Positions 56,644 through 64,000 of a DNA stretch of 64,000 nucleotides are shown here, in pieces. The stretch is taken from NCBI RefSeq assembly GCF_002276045.1, contig NZ_NQMR01000001.1:1-64000 (forward strand). Direction: 5' to 3'. A model generated the notes under the pieces. The model was not told the DNA's origin, searched no databases, and saw only the letters and a list, made by a program, of their open reading frames with translations. The translations under genes were made by a program, and so were the position numbers. The stretch is from Pseudoalteromonas sp. NBT06-2. GTDB taxonomy: Bacteria > Pseudomonadota > Gammaproteobacteria > Enterobacterales > Alteromonadaceae. Position 1 is the first letter of the stretch. Each line of letters begins with the position of its first letter.

Positions 56644-57156
56644 TTATTTACGTTTATCATTTTCGTTGGGTAACCAAAAATATTCAATATTTTTAATTTC
56701 ACTATATGGTTCAAAAATAATACCTCCGACATCAGGCTCAAAGCGCTGTAATTCTTTATGGTGTGTCATAGGCGGAATGGTATAACATTTATTGAGTTTA
56801 AATTTAATGCCTTGACTGGTGAAATAATAACCCGGACCTACCATGTTTGTATAAGTATAGGGTGCATAAGGGTGTACACTTACTTGACCTGAACCTGGTA
56901 CAGAGTAACCGCCAAACCCACCACCTCCACCTGCAAACGTATTGGCGTAATTATTTGTTGCCATTGCAGTAATATAATACTGAGGATCTGAAACACCACC
57001 TGGAATACTGCCAGTATAATTAGCTAAAATTTGAGCTTCACTCCAAGATACATTCGCTATTTGTACGATTGTGCCGCGGTGACACCAGGGAACAGCCTCT
57101 GCGACAGCAGATAAAAGTAAAGTACTACCCGCAATAGCCATTAAAATTTTATTCAT
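56644..57156 (-). CDS. Secreted glycine-rich hypothetical protein
   Basis: A 170-residue exported protein. ATG 57156 (MNKILMAIAG) has GAAGGA about 9 nt upstream and gives a clean signal peptide (STLLLSAVAEA); the longer ORF starts 11 codons earlier and is less likely. The mature part contains WCHRGTIVQIANVSW, a Gly/Tyr-rich loop (FAGGGGGFGGYSVPGSG), a run of aromatic residues, and one more Cys in LNKCYTIPP, so one disulfide is possible. No family recognised. Two downstream neighbours are also exported proteins. Confidence 0.6.
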   Translation of the reverse strand: MNKILMAIAGSTLLLSAVAEAVPWCHRGTIVQIANVSWSEAQILANYTGSIPGGVSDPQYYITAMATNNYANTFAGGGGGFGGYSVPGSGQVSVHPYAPYTYTNMVGPGYYFTSQGIKFKLNKCYTIPPMTHHKELQRFEPDVGGIIFEPYSEIKNIEYFWLPNENDKRK

Positions 57157-57312
57157 ATCATTTATCCTTCTCATTATTTTATTTTGCACACTTTAAATAA
57201 GTGTATTTTGAACAAAATGACTATTAATCAAAAAATAATAAGGGGGAATAAAAACACAAGGAGAGATAGGGAAAATATAAATATCTACCCATTTTTACCC
57301 GCTTTTTTCTTG

Positions 57313-57626
57313 TATACCCAAACCACTTCAAGATGCAGGATTCAGTTGGAATTAGAAATACTTTAGGCAAGGCATTGATTGAAGAACATGGTTATTCCCT
57401 TTTCAAAATCAATAACGCTACATAAAGTATTTATAAACCAACCTTACAGGGACTTCTGAGCAAATCATGCTCGTTGTTGCCTGCATGGATGTAGGTACTA
57501 GAGCAATGCAGGAGCATATTGCCGGTCCATCTTTTTTTAAGGGAGTAACCATTAATGCAAAGATGCGCCTAGATCATGAATTGCTCAGCAGTCCTGAACC
57601 TCACATCTTGAAGTGGCTTGGGTATA
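57313..57626 (+). mobile_element. MITE copy B (314 bp)
   Basis: Same orientation as copy A and nearly identical over its full length; it differs by a few substitutions and one extra C in the TATTCCC run. Ends TATACCCAAACC...GGCTTGGGTATA. It lies immediately upstream of a 5'-truncated acetyltransferase. The remaining flanks (57190-57312 and 57627-57658) hold no gene. Confidence 0.88.
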
Positions 57627-57658
57627 GGTAAATTGTCTCTAAAACATTTAAATGGTAA

Positions 57659-57979
57659 CTCATATATTTATTTGAATTGGTATTAGCAGGAGCAAGCGAA
57701 CTAAAATATCGTGAATACTCAGTATATCCGAATTATAACTATTGGCTAGACGGTATTTACGTACCTATAAAAGATTGTGGGAAAGGTATATCAACAGCAT
57801 TAATCGAGTTTGCTAAAATAAAGGCGTTTGAGTTAAAAGTGTCAGCTATTTATCTTCGTTGTGAAGGTCATCTGGTGAAATTTTATGAAATCCATGGTTT
57901 TCAGGTTTTTTTTGGAGAAGAAACAAAGTTTATTATGGAGTTTAAAATTAACACATTACGAGAAGCCGGAGATCTTTAA
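57659..57979 (+). pseudogene. GNAT acetyltransferase, 5' truncated
   Basis: The open frame starts after a stop at 57656 and has no ATG (only TTG at 57677). It encodes the C-terminal two-thirds of a GNAT fold: WLDGIYVPIKDCGKGISTAL, with the acetyl-CoA loop (usually R/QxxGxG/A, here DCGKGIS), then LKVSAIYLRCEGHLVKFYEI and HGFQVFFGEE. The N-terminal strands are missing and are not found before MITE copy B. Judged a fragment. Confidence 0.65.
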
Positions 57980-58162
57980 CCTTCACACCACTCATCATGC
58001 GCGTCCGTAATGTGGTCAAAGTGAAGCATACAAAGTCTCAAAAGTGATGCAAACCCCTCTATGTTTTGATCCATGTAACTAAAAATGCTTTACACTTTTT
58101 ACGTAAAGTAACAACCGAAACGGGCGAATCTTGCTCACCTAACTTTTCAGCTCCCACATAGG

Positions 58163-58576
58163 TTAATTAAATCCTGAACTTATAGATAAAATTGGAAACT
58201 TATTTTCACCAAATGATACGGTGACTGTTTTCATTTCATTTGCTGTAAAATTTAATTTTAAAGCGGTAGGATTTGAACGCTCACCATTTGCAAATAATGC
58301 TAGTAAATGAGTTCTTTCGAGTATGCGATTTCCTGTTGCTTGATTTTTAACTGTTAATAAAGCCCACCGCTCACCTAATTCGTTACTCATAATAATATAA
58401 TTGCGTAATTCAAAATCGCTTTGTTTAGGTTTTTCATTTTTATCATTGTCAAATGCAAACTCGACAGTATTTGATATAACACGATCTACTGTTAAAACTT
58501 CAGCTTCGTTTGCAAAACTTGAAATAGATAATATAAATAGTGATAAAAAAAAGGCTTTAAGCAAAATAAGCTCCAT
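58163..58576 (-). CDS. Small exported hypothetical protein
   Basis: A 137-residue protein with a signal peptide (AFFLSLFILSISSFA, cleavage before NEAEV). The rest is a small beta-rich domain with LRNYIIMSNELGERWALLTV and LALFANGERSNPTAL. No Cys in the mature part and no family recognised. GGAG lies at codons 1-2 of the listed ORF, so translation may really start at a TTG five codons later (spacing 7), giving MLKAFFLS. This is undecided. Confidence 0.6.
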   Translation of the reverse strand: MELILLKAFFLSLFILSISSFANEAEVLTVDRVISNTVEFAFDNDKNEKPKQSDFELRNYIIMSNELGERWALLTVKNQATGNRILERTHLLALFANGERSNPTALKLNFTANEMKTVTVSFGENKFPILSISSGFN

Positions 58577-58650
58577 AAAATGCTATGTTGTATGTATTCA
58601 ATATACACTTTTTCAAAATTTTTAATTCAGAAACAAAATTTACGCGCGTG

Positions 58651-58690
58651 TACGCGTCTATACGCGTCTATTTAATACGCGTCTATTTAA
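58651..58690. repeat. Short tandem repeat TACGCGTCTA(TTTAA)
   Basis: TACGCGTCTA at 58651, then TACGCGTCTATTTAA twice (58661-58675, 58676-58690). The repeats are GC-rich against their AT-rich setting. They lie in the 310-bp gap 58577-58886 between two minus-strand genes, which otherwise shows nothing. Confidence 0.7.
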
Positions 58691-58886
58691 TGCTATTTGT
58701 TTAGTTTAATCAACAACAATCCGCTGATAACTAATTAAACACCTCTAATTTTATCTGTATTGGAAATAATTTTCATCATCTTACTCATTAAATTTTGATA
58801 CATAAAATGAAGTCACTTTTTACGGAGTAACAATTACTGAAACATCGATTATAAATAATGTAGTTTACCTCAAATAGTAGTAATTA

Positions 58887-59582
58887 TCATTCTACTAACC
58901 AGTTCTCTATGTAGCCTTTTAATAATAAAGGCTGCTCTAACGGTAGCATATGTCCTGAACCAATCTGTTTTATTACTTTGGCGTTATCATTTAATTTATG
59001 GTAATTAGCTAACCATACTTTATTTATTAAAGTATCATATTCACTGAAATAAAATGTAATATCAATTTTTGTATTGATAAGTTTATTTGTTAAGTCAGCC
59101 CTGTTAGTTGTAACCAAAATTTGAGATAAAAATACTGACTCGCCTAATTGTTTGTCCATTGCTATAATTTTTTTAATTACCCGCTCATCTTGTTGATTCT
59201 CATCAACCATATTGGCTGCTTTTTTACGACTTATGCCAGAGTAGCCATATAGTTTTAACCATTCAACTGCGGTTTCTCTTTGTTTTAATTCATTATCATT
59301 AAGTTCACATGGTGTGTTTGAAATAATAAAGAGCTTTTTTACCCTATTAGGAAACTTTGTAGCAAAATAACAAGCAATATACCCACCCATTGAAAAGCCG
59401 ATCAAATTCACTTTTTTGTTAGGTAATACACTTAGTAGTCCATCAGTTATTTCATCTATAGTGTCACCTGACGGCAGTTCAATATGATTTAGAGTGACTT
59501 CATCACAGATAACGTCTTGTAAATCATGCCATAACATTTCATTGCACATAGTACCTGGTAGTAAATAAACATCTGCTTTCAT
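58887..59582 (-). CDS. Alpha/beta hydrolase
   Basis: A 231-residue hydrolase. The oxyanion region is VYLLPGTMCNEMLW, the nucleophile LIGFSMGGYIACYFA (Ser near residue 84), the acid is probably Asp in YFSEYDTLI, and the His is in GSGHMLPLEQP. The size and the short lid are like the BioH/esterase group. The substrate is unknown. It lies 52 bp downstream of the DUF2063-like gene and may be cotranscribed. Confidence 0.82.
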   Translation of the reverse strand: MKADVYLLPGTMCNEMLWHDLQDVICDEVTLNHIELPSGDTIDEITDGLLSVLPNKKVNLIGFSMGGYIACYFATKFPNRVKKLFIISNTPCELNDNELKQRETAVEWLKLYGYSGISRKKAANMVDENQQDERVIKKIIAMDKQLGESVFLSQILVTTNRADLTNKLINTKIDITFYFSEYDTLINKVWLANYHKLNDNAKVIKQIGSGHMLPLEQPLLLKGYIENWLVE

Positions 59583-59634
59583 ATGATTCCAATATGCACA
59601 GTTCCACTTCTGAATAAATTTATTTATAATTTAG

Positions 59635-60288
59635 CTAAAATGACTTTAACAGTCCTTGTGCTAACCAGCTATTGATATATTCAATTAAAATAGGTGCAAT
59701 TTTTTCAGACGGTTGATTATTTACTAAACTTTGACATAACGCACTAAAATTCTGTTTTTGCTTTATCAAATCAAGTAAATCAAACTCTTCTTTTTCTAAG
59801 GCTTTATATTGGGTAACTTTATTTAGTGCTCGCCAAATAAGCCAAAAGTGAGGTTTATCAATATATGGACTTGGTGGTGTTGATTCATTTTTTAATGCTC
59901 GAAATGATTCAACTGCAGAGGTATTAAATTTAACTAGTTGAACACTGGAATGTAAATTTAATACTAACAAAGGCCAATCTGTTTGGGCTAAGTTTTCTAA
60001 TTGTTCAGTTGTTAAAGTGACATCATCAGCTGCATCAAAAGCCATTAATAATAGTTGTTCAAACCTTGCGATATCTGCCAAAATAACATGCTCTTTAAAA
60101 GGTGCTTTATGAGATAAAAATAGTGGTAAGTTTTCAGTAAACCCTCTTAAAGAGTTATTTAAAGACGGATAATCAACCAAATAACCTTTGACCATTAAAT
60201 CAAATAAATCGTCTCCAATATATTTCCCTAATTGTTGATGATCTTGTTGTGCTACCTGTTCAGCGAAAGCATTTGGTATATTTTGCAA
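59635..60288 (-). CDS. DUF2063 (HvfC/BufC)-like protein with shortened N-terminus
   Basis: Resembles HvfC/BufC-type partners of DUF692 enzymes. The segment GDDLFDLMVKGYLVDYPSLN and LFLSHKAPFKEHVILADIAR with FEQLLLMAFDAADD match the middle of that family, and the helical C-terminal part (PHFWLIWRALNKVTQYK) fits. The usual N-terminal block with the IYRNN...FP motif is missing. The start is a TTG (60288) with open frame for some 20 codons upstream but no ATG. It is either a divergent short form or a remnant with an internal deletion. Compare the broken DUF2063 gene at 61998. Confidence 0.55.
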   Translation of the reverse strand: MQNIPNAFAEQVAQQDHQQLGKYIGDDLFDLMVKGYLVDYPSLNNSLRGFTENLPLFLSHKAPFKEHVILADIARFEQLLLMAFDAADDVTLTTEQLENLAQTDWPLLVLNLHSSVQLVKFNTSAVESFRALKNESTPPSPYIDKPHFWLIWRALNKVTQYKALEKEEFDLLDLIKQKQNFSALCQSLVNNQPSEKIAPILIEYINSWLAQGLLKSF

Positions 60289-60368
60289 TAAATCCCAAAC
60301 AGGGGTTTTGTTAACACCCCTCGAAATTAATCTTAAGGAAATTTTTTAATCATTCATAAGCTATGGTA

Positions 60369-60530
60369 ATGAAAAATAACCAGAAGAAGGCCATCATTTT
60401 CGCTAGTCCAACCACCAAACGCATTAAAATACTCAATGAATCTTAAATAAATGAACTTTACGCCCTTGCAAATTTTAATCAAACAGACAGAGAAGATTAC
60501 TTTTCCTTGGATAATGGGACTCAAAACAAG
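60369..60530 (+). pseudogene. Remnant of a Tn3-family transposase N-terminus
   Basis: One reading frame from ATG 60369 gives KRIKILNES, then an in-frame TAA (60444-60446), then INELYALANFNQTDREDYFS and LDNGTQ before a further stop. This lines up with the start of DUF4158-type Tn3 transposases (ILSxxEIxxLYxxPxFTxxERxxYF). The TAA sits where a Glu or Gln codon would be expected. The rest of the transposase is not found. Identification is from a short match. Confidence 0.45.
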
Positions 60531-61083
60531 AGCTGGTAGCCCTTTAACACTTTATGAAAAAGTGCATCCTAAATCCGAATTAAATGCAGAGTATGCCCAT
60601 CAGGAACGGTTGAATAACCTGGATCGATGTTTACCTGCATATTACCAACCTATCATATTCCGATGCGCTTTTTAAAACGTGGTGGTAAATCGTAATTTCC
60701 AAGAGATAAGAACTAACAGTAGAAAGCGAAAGATCCATGGTTACTCATCTTATTTACGTTTACAACCAACTCTCAGAGCTGGCTGTAAAGTATGAGGATT
60801 TAGGGGGAATTCGTGGAACTCCCTCAGCTATAAACCTATTTTTTCTAGTAAAATATGTCATTAAATTATTTATAAATTTAAATCAAATAAGTACAGACTG
60901 TGAAACCATAAACATAATATATCTTTTGTATATGTCTCTCTCAAAATTAAGTGTAATACCCGTGTAATATTTTTTCTTTCGTTAATCTTTTAGTCTGTGT
61001 TTAGTACTTTGGTGGTCTAACTTAGCCATAAAAAATATTTACCGAGTAAATGCTTATATAATATTTATTAATAGGAAATTAAT
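60531..61083. other. Gap without a recognisable gene
   Basis: Holds fragments of open frame on the plus strand (to 60675 and 60737-60967) with no ribosome site and no recognised family. The first may be more of the decayed transposon. The last 60 bp before 61084 include AATAGGAAATTAAT, the ribosome site of the cystatin-like gene. Confidence 0.4.
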
Positions 61084-61359
61084 ATGAAAAATCAATTACC
61101 AGGCGGATTCAGTCAATTTAACTGCAAAATAGATGAAGAAGCAAAAGCGTCTTTTGCTGATGCATTTGAGCATATCGTAGGTGTAGATTATCAGCCAATA
61201 GCTGTAGCAACTCAAGTTGTTGCAGGTTTAAATTACGCATTTTTTTGTAATGCTACGGTCGTATACCCAGGTGCAGTTTCTTATCCTGCTATAGTACACA
61301 TATTCAGATCATTAGATGGTAAATCAGCTATTACTAATATTCAAAGAGTTGCTTACTAA
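61084..61359 (+). CDS. Cystatin-like small protein
   Basis: A 91-residue protein without a signal peptide. It has LPGGFS near the N-terminus and TQVVAGLNYAFFCNA in the middle. The QVVAG sequence is the central QxVxG motif of cystatins (cysteine protease inhibitors). It is preceded by an alpha-helical segment and followed by strands, as in the cystatin fold. Small bacterial proteins of this pattern exist, though their targets are not known. A strong ribosome site (TAGGAAATTAAT) and a terminator 20 bp after the stop mark it as a real gene. Confidence 0.75.
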   Translation: MKNQLPGGFSQFNCKIDEEAKASFADAFEHIVGVDYQPIAVATQVVAGLNYAFFCNATVVYPGAVSYPAIVHIFRSLDGKSAITNIQRVAY

Positions 61360-61378
61360 TAATATCCGTTTTTCAAGT

Positions 61379-61404
61379 AAAAAAGCGATCGTGCTCGCTT
61401 TTTT
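61379..61404 (+). terminator. Terminator after the cystatin-like gene
   Basis: AAAAAAGCGA/TCGCTTTTTT with a six-base loop. Perfect stem and T-run, 20 bp after the stop and 22 bp before the next start. Confidence 0.88.
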
Positions 61405-61426
61405 ACTTTTTGAACAGGTTAATAAA

Positions 61427-61960
61427 ATGAATGAATTTTCTTTAAATATAATACCTTATATTATCGTCTTTACGCTAGGTTGCGCTACGAATGCACAAAC
61501 TAGCAATAAGATAGAGCGCAAACGAAAGCAAGATCCTTGTGATATAATCAATGAATTGAGATACCGTTTAAAACAAACATCAGCTTTGCTTAGCAATGCC
61601 ACTTTTATCAACAATGGCACAGTCGTTTGCTCTGATGTTGACTTTGATGCCGGACGTTGTTTTGCCGCAGCCTGTGCGCCTTGTAACTTAACTGCATTAA
61701 ATACAGCTAAACTTTGTACTGATCCGGGACCATTAGGTACAGGTAACTTATGCCTAGTTGGTAAATATGGAAAACCAACAAGCAGCCCATGCTGTATAAA
61801 AGATGGCGCAAGTTGTCAAAGAAGTCAACCAAACAAAAACTTTTATAATGTACTCAAAGGTGTAAGTGATAGCAGCACACCGGACAACTATTCGCTGTTT
61901 GAACCTTTAGAGGATCGCCACTTTGATGATAAAACCAAACGCTGTCTTATACGCAAATAA
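61427..61960 (+). CDS. Cys-rich putative lipoprotein
   Basis: A 177-residue protein. ATG 61427 (MNEFSLNII) follows AACAGG and gives a hydrophobic leader ending in a lipobox-like TLGC. The longer open frame from 61316 overlaps the upstream gene and terminator and is not favoured. The mature part has about eleven more Cys, in patterns such as CFAAACAPC and PCCIKDGASC, suggesting disulfides or metal binding. No family recognised. It ends KTKRCLIRK. Confidence 0.6.
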   Translation: MNEFSLNIIPYIIVFTLGCATNAQTSNKIERKRKQDPCDIINELRYRLKQTSALLSNATFINNGTVVCSDVDFDAGRCFAAACAPCNLTALNTAKLCTDPGPLGTGNLCLVGKYGKPTSSPCCIKDGASCQRSQPNKNFYNVLKGVSDSSTPDNYSLFEPLEDRHFDDKTKRCLIRK

Positions 61961-61997
61961 GCCTGTAACCTTATTAAACTGAGGTTGATCTATATCC

Positions 61998-62806
61998 TTA
62001 GCATTTATTAATAAATACTCCGGCATCAAACCAACGGTCCCTAACCTGCCCGCTCTGCCGCCAAGCATTTGTAACTAGCTCAATATCCAAACCAAGTTGT
62101 TCGGCAACACACTTCAGCGCTTGCTGTACAGAATCTCCTCGCTGCATAGCAGTTAAAAATACATAATGTGCATCAGTTAACCTTATTATACTGGTGTAAT
62201 AATCTTTGCGTATCAGAGCAATACATGTTGTGCACATTCACGGTAATACAGGTTTTTCACCCTGTCTGATAGCATGGTAATAATCTGATATCGCAAATCT
62301 GTAATACCCCAAAGCAAAACAAGGCTGAAGCTGAATTTTGCTATCATCTAAAGTTGCATAGGTATAGCCTTGCCCTTCTGCACCGGTTGCATCAAACAGT
62401 AAGAAAAGTTGACGCTCAAAGCTTGCCATATCTATCATAAAATTGATGCATACCTCTTGCTTTGCCAGAGGGAGACACGATCTGGGCGACTATTTTCAAG
62501 ATAACTAGCAAAGCAGCGGCCTAGTTCATACAAGGTATAAGAGTCTGATGGACAATCAACTAAATATTCATGGGCAAAACTGTTAAACAATTCTTCGCCC
62601 AGAGCAAAACATAACGCCGGAAATTGTTCACGCATACAATTTAATAATCGGGCATAATAGTTTCTTTGATAAATATCGATATGCTCACTAGCGCTCAGTT
62701 TTCCAAATCCCACCAATGCATCTGCGTGAGCTGGTTCATCTCCTTGAAATATCAAACAGTCTTGTAGCCAAGCTTCTATATCGGGTAGCTCAGTTGGAAT
62801 TGGCAT
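61998..62806 (-). pseudogene. DUF2063 (HvfC/BufC) gene, frameshifted and interrupted by a stop
   Basis: Read 5' to 3' on the minus strand. 62806-62435 encodes the N-terminal domain (IDIYQRNYYARLLNCMREQF, FPALCFALGEELF, FAHEYLVDCPSDSYTLYELG). A frameshift near 62436 leads into MIDMASFERQLFLLFDATGA (62438 on). An in-frame TGA at 62238-62240 follows, then RKDYYTSIIRLTDAHYVFL to 61998. All parts align in order with one DUF2063 protein, which partners DUF692 enzymes in peptide modification. Its ATG overlaps the stop of the DUF692 remnant (TAATG), the intact-operon arrangement. Confidence 0.75.
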
Positions 62807-63732
62807 TATATTTCTTTCACCGATTGCATTATATCTGGAACTAAGAAGTTGATAGGGGTTGATAAACTTTCAACTGAAGGTGACTCTGAGCAGATCGGTA
62901 GCTTATTAAACTCACCTTGCATATAATGTTTCGATTTATGTAATTCAGCTAAACACAAATCAAATTTTGGGATATATACCCAAGCCACTTCAAGATGTGA
63001 GGTTCAGGACTGCTGAGCAATTCATGATCTAGGCGCATCTTTGCATTAATGGTTACTCCCTTAAAAAAAGATGGACCGGCAATATGCTCCTGCATTGCTC
63101 TAGTACCTACATCCATGCAGGCAACAACGAGCATGATTTGCTCAGAAGTCCCTGTAAGGTTGGTTTATAAATACTTTATGCAGCGTTATTGATTTTGAAA
63201 AGGGAATAACCATGTTCTTCAATCAATGCCTTGCCTAAAGTATTTCTAATTCCAACTGAATCCTGCATCTTGAAGTGGTTTGGGTATAACTATCCCACTC
63301 TAGCAAACTAGACACACCTTTTGTTTTTTTGCCAAGCCAGACTAAACAGTTCCCATACCTCAGAGCTAACCGTTTTATCGTGCGCATCAATAATATGACT
63401 GCCACAATGTGTGTGACCTGCTAAATACATTTGAGCCACGTTTTGCCATGGGAAGTGTTTAAAATAATCAATTGGAGCTTGCTCCGCATTAAAACAACTC
63501 ACGTAGACATTATTTACATCTAGCAATAAACCACATCCAGTACGTTCGCTAATATGGTCAAGATTTTCTTCAGTTAAAGGTACAGGTAACAGATCATGAG
63601 AATTAACATCGTTAATTCCGGTCCAACACAAATGGTCACTTATCCATACTGCATTAACTGATTTTCCCAACGATTTAAGCTTGCGTAAATAGTCAATATT
63701 AATCGGGTCACTACTGCCAATCGATAATGATG
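62806..63732 (-). pseudogene. DUF692 (MbnB/BufB-type) gene, broken by MITE copy C
   Basis: DUF692 proteins are TIM-barrel di/tri-iron oxygenases that modify Cys of precursor peptides. Pieces seen: SSLSIGSSDPINIDYLRKL and AVWISDHLCWTG from 63732, DLLPVPLTEENL, CGLLLDVNNVYVSCFN, MYLAGHTHCGSH and IIDAHDKTVSSEVWELF. Lost or damaged: the first 80 or so residues, about 35 residues between TEENLDHI and ERTGCG (including the usual ENVSSY), and the frame at an A-run near 63332. MITE copy C lies within the conserved EWD..IP motif. The C-terminal remnant ends VPDIMQSVKEI at 62806. Confidence 0.8.
62975..63288 (-). mobile_element. MITE copy C, inserted in the DUF692 gene, TA duplication
   Basis: 314 bp, inverted relative to copies A and B, nearly identical to copy B. 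Removing 312 bp restores, on the minus strand, GATAGTTATATCCCAAAA, which reads on as EWDSYIPKFDLC in DUF692. The junctions GATAGT-TA-TACCC and GGGTA-TA-TATCCC show a TA target duplication and define the element as TACCC...GGGTA (62977-63286). Confidence 0.92.
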
Positions 63733-63925
63733 ATCAGTTGCCGTTGAGCACAAGCCCTGTCCGGCGCATTCGTTAGGACCAAATCGGTCTTGACCTTTAA
63801 TTTAATCCCATACAGGCATGAGAAGTAGTGCCTGGGGTTTGAGGTTGTACAGATGACGGAAACTTAGGTACATCTTTAAATGATTCGGCTGCTTTTGCAG
63901 CCGATTGTTTGTTTAAATTGCTCAT
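63730..63925 (-). pseudogene. Cys-containing precursor peptide gene, frameshifted and 3' deleted
   Basis: ATG 63925 with GAGGA upstream opens a 42-codon frame starting MSNLNKQSAAKAAES and ending SHACMGLN-stop (to 63797). One base shift restores KGQDRFGPNECAGQGLCSTA, which runs into the truncated DUF692 gene near 63732. HxCxGLN...CxGQGxC resembles Cys-rich precursors encoded beside DUF692/DUF2063 genes. The C-terminal Cys repeats and the DUF692 start were evidently lost in one deletion. Family memory is moderate; the frameshift and fusion are seen directly. Confidence 0.55.
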
Positions 63926-63938
63926 TAAATTATCCTCA

Positions 63939-64000
63939 TTATGCATCAGGTATGGTTAATAAATTACTCATGTATTGTCGTTGGCTTAGGGAAGTCAGCA
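63939..64000 (-). CDS. C-terminal end of an upstream gene (partial)
   Basis: An open frame entering from the right edge ends LTIPDA-stop (TAA at 63939-63941), 13 bp before the precursor ATG on the same strand. Too short (20 codons) to identify; it may be the preceding member of the same operon. Confidence 0.3.
   Translation of the reverse strand, partial: LTSLSQRQYMSNLLTIPDA

Noticed and set aside
57976-58074. 32-codon minus-strand ORF (MDQNIEGFASLL...) between the acetyltransferase fragment and the next gene
   Set aside because: Could be the tail of a decayed gene, since a second frame upstream also looks protein-like, but no family is recognisable and the evidence is too thin for a feature.
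60737-60967. 76-codon plus-strand ORF
   Set aside because: Not supported by a ribosome site or similarity; probably chance open frame in AT-rich DNA or part of the decayed transposon.
62806-62988. 60-codon ORF taken as an independent small gene
   Set aside because: Its first residues come from the MITE end and the rest is the DUF692 C-terminus, so it is part of the interrupted gene.

Overview
The window looks like chromosomal DNA of a low-GC marine gammaproteobacterium of the order Alteromonadales, most like Colwellia or Thalassotalea. The evidence is the AT-rich sequence, the gene order fadD-rnd / minE-minD-minC / ycgL-ycgN, a compact hisGDCBHAFI operon with a histidine leader peptide, an ilvIH operon with its own leader, and many short proteins typical of the order (DUF1244, DUF1289, DUF3192, YehS, YafS). 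The assignment rests on recognising families and gene order; no database was searched.

Layout. 0-0.6 kb: a truncated tyrosine recombinase behind an SOS (LexA-type) promoter. 1.1-6.2 kb: deaD, DUF1244, yehS, an FKBP isomerase and asd. 6.3-9.4 kb: a two-gene operon of a periplasmic solute-binding protein and a membrane GGDEF protein. 9.8-17 kb: an RNA methyltransferase, ycgN, ycgL, minCDE, rnd, fadD and an alpha/beta hydrolase. 17-25.5 kb: a lipoprotein alkaline phosphatase, yafS-like, gloB, mltD, tsaB and yoaA. 25.6-33 kb: histidine biosynthesis with a leader-peptide attenuator. 33-40.6 kb: DUF1289, a soluble diguanylate cyclase, ppnN, xni, DUF3192, an HDOD-like protein and an NAD-type isocitrate dehydrogenase. 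40.7-43.5 kb: ilvIH with a branched-chain leader/attenuator, and HU. 44.3-48 kb: an isolated polysaccharide-export trio (outer-membrane barrel, Wza-like, Wzc-like). 48.4-52.9 kb: a large TonB-dependent receptor behind an unusual palindromic leader region, then rimO.

From about 52.9 kb to the end the window becomes accessory and partly decayed. It holds secreted proteins of unknown role, a TPR/PAS membrane protein, a truncated acetyltransferase, a Tn3-type transposase remnant, a cystatin-like protein and a Cys-rich lipoprotein. The right end is the wreck of a DUF692/DUF2063 cluster (bufferin/methanobactin-type peptide maturation): a Cys-containing precursor, a DUF692 gene and a DUF2063 gene, each broken. 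A second DUF2063-type protein with a shortened N-terminus lies about 2 kb away.

A family of roughly 310-bp terminal-inverted-repeat elements without a transposase (MITEs) occurs four times (about 4.2, 43.9, 57.3 and 63.0 kb), plus an 85-bp relative at 53.75 kb. The copy at 63.0 kb sits inside the DUF692 gene. Its pre-insertion site can be reconstructed and shows a TA target duplication, as made by IS630/Tc1-mariner-type transposition.
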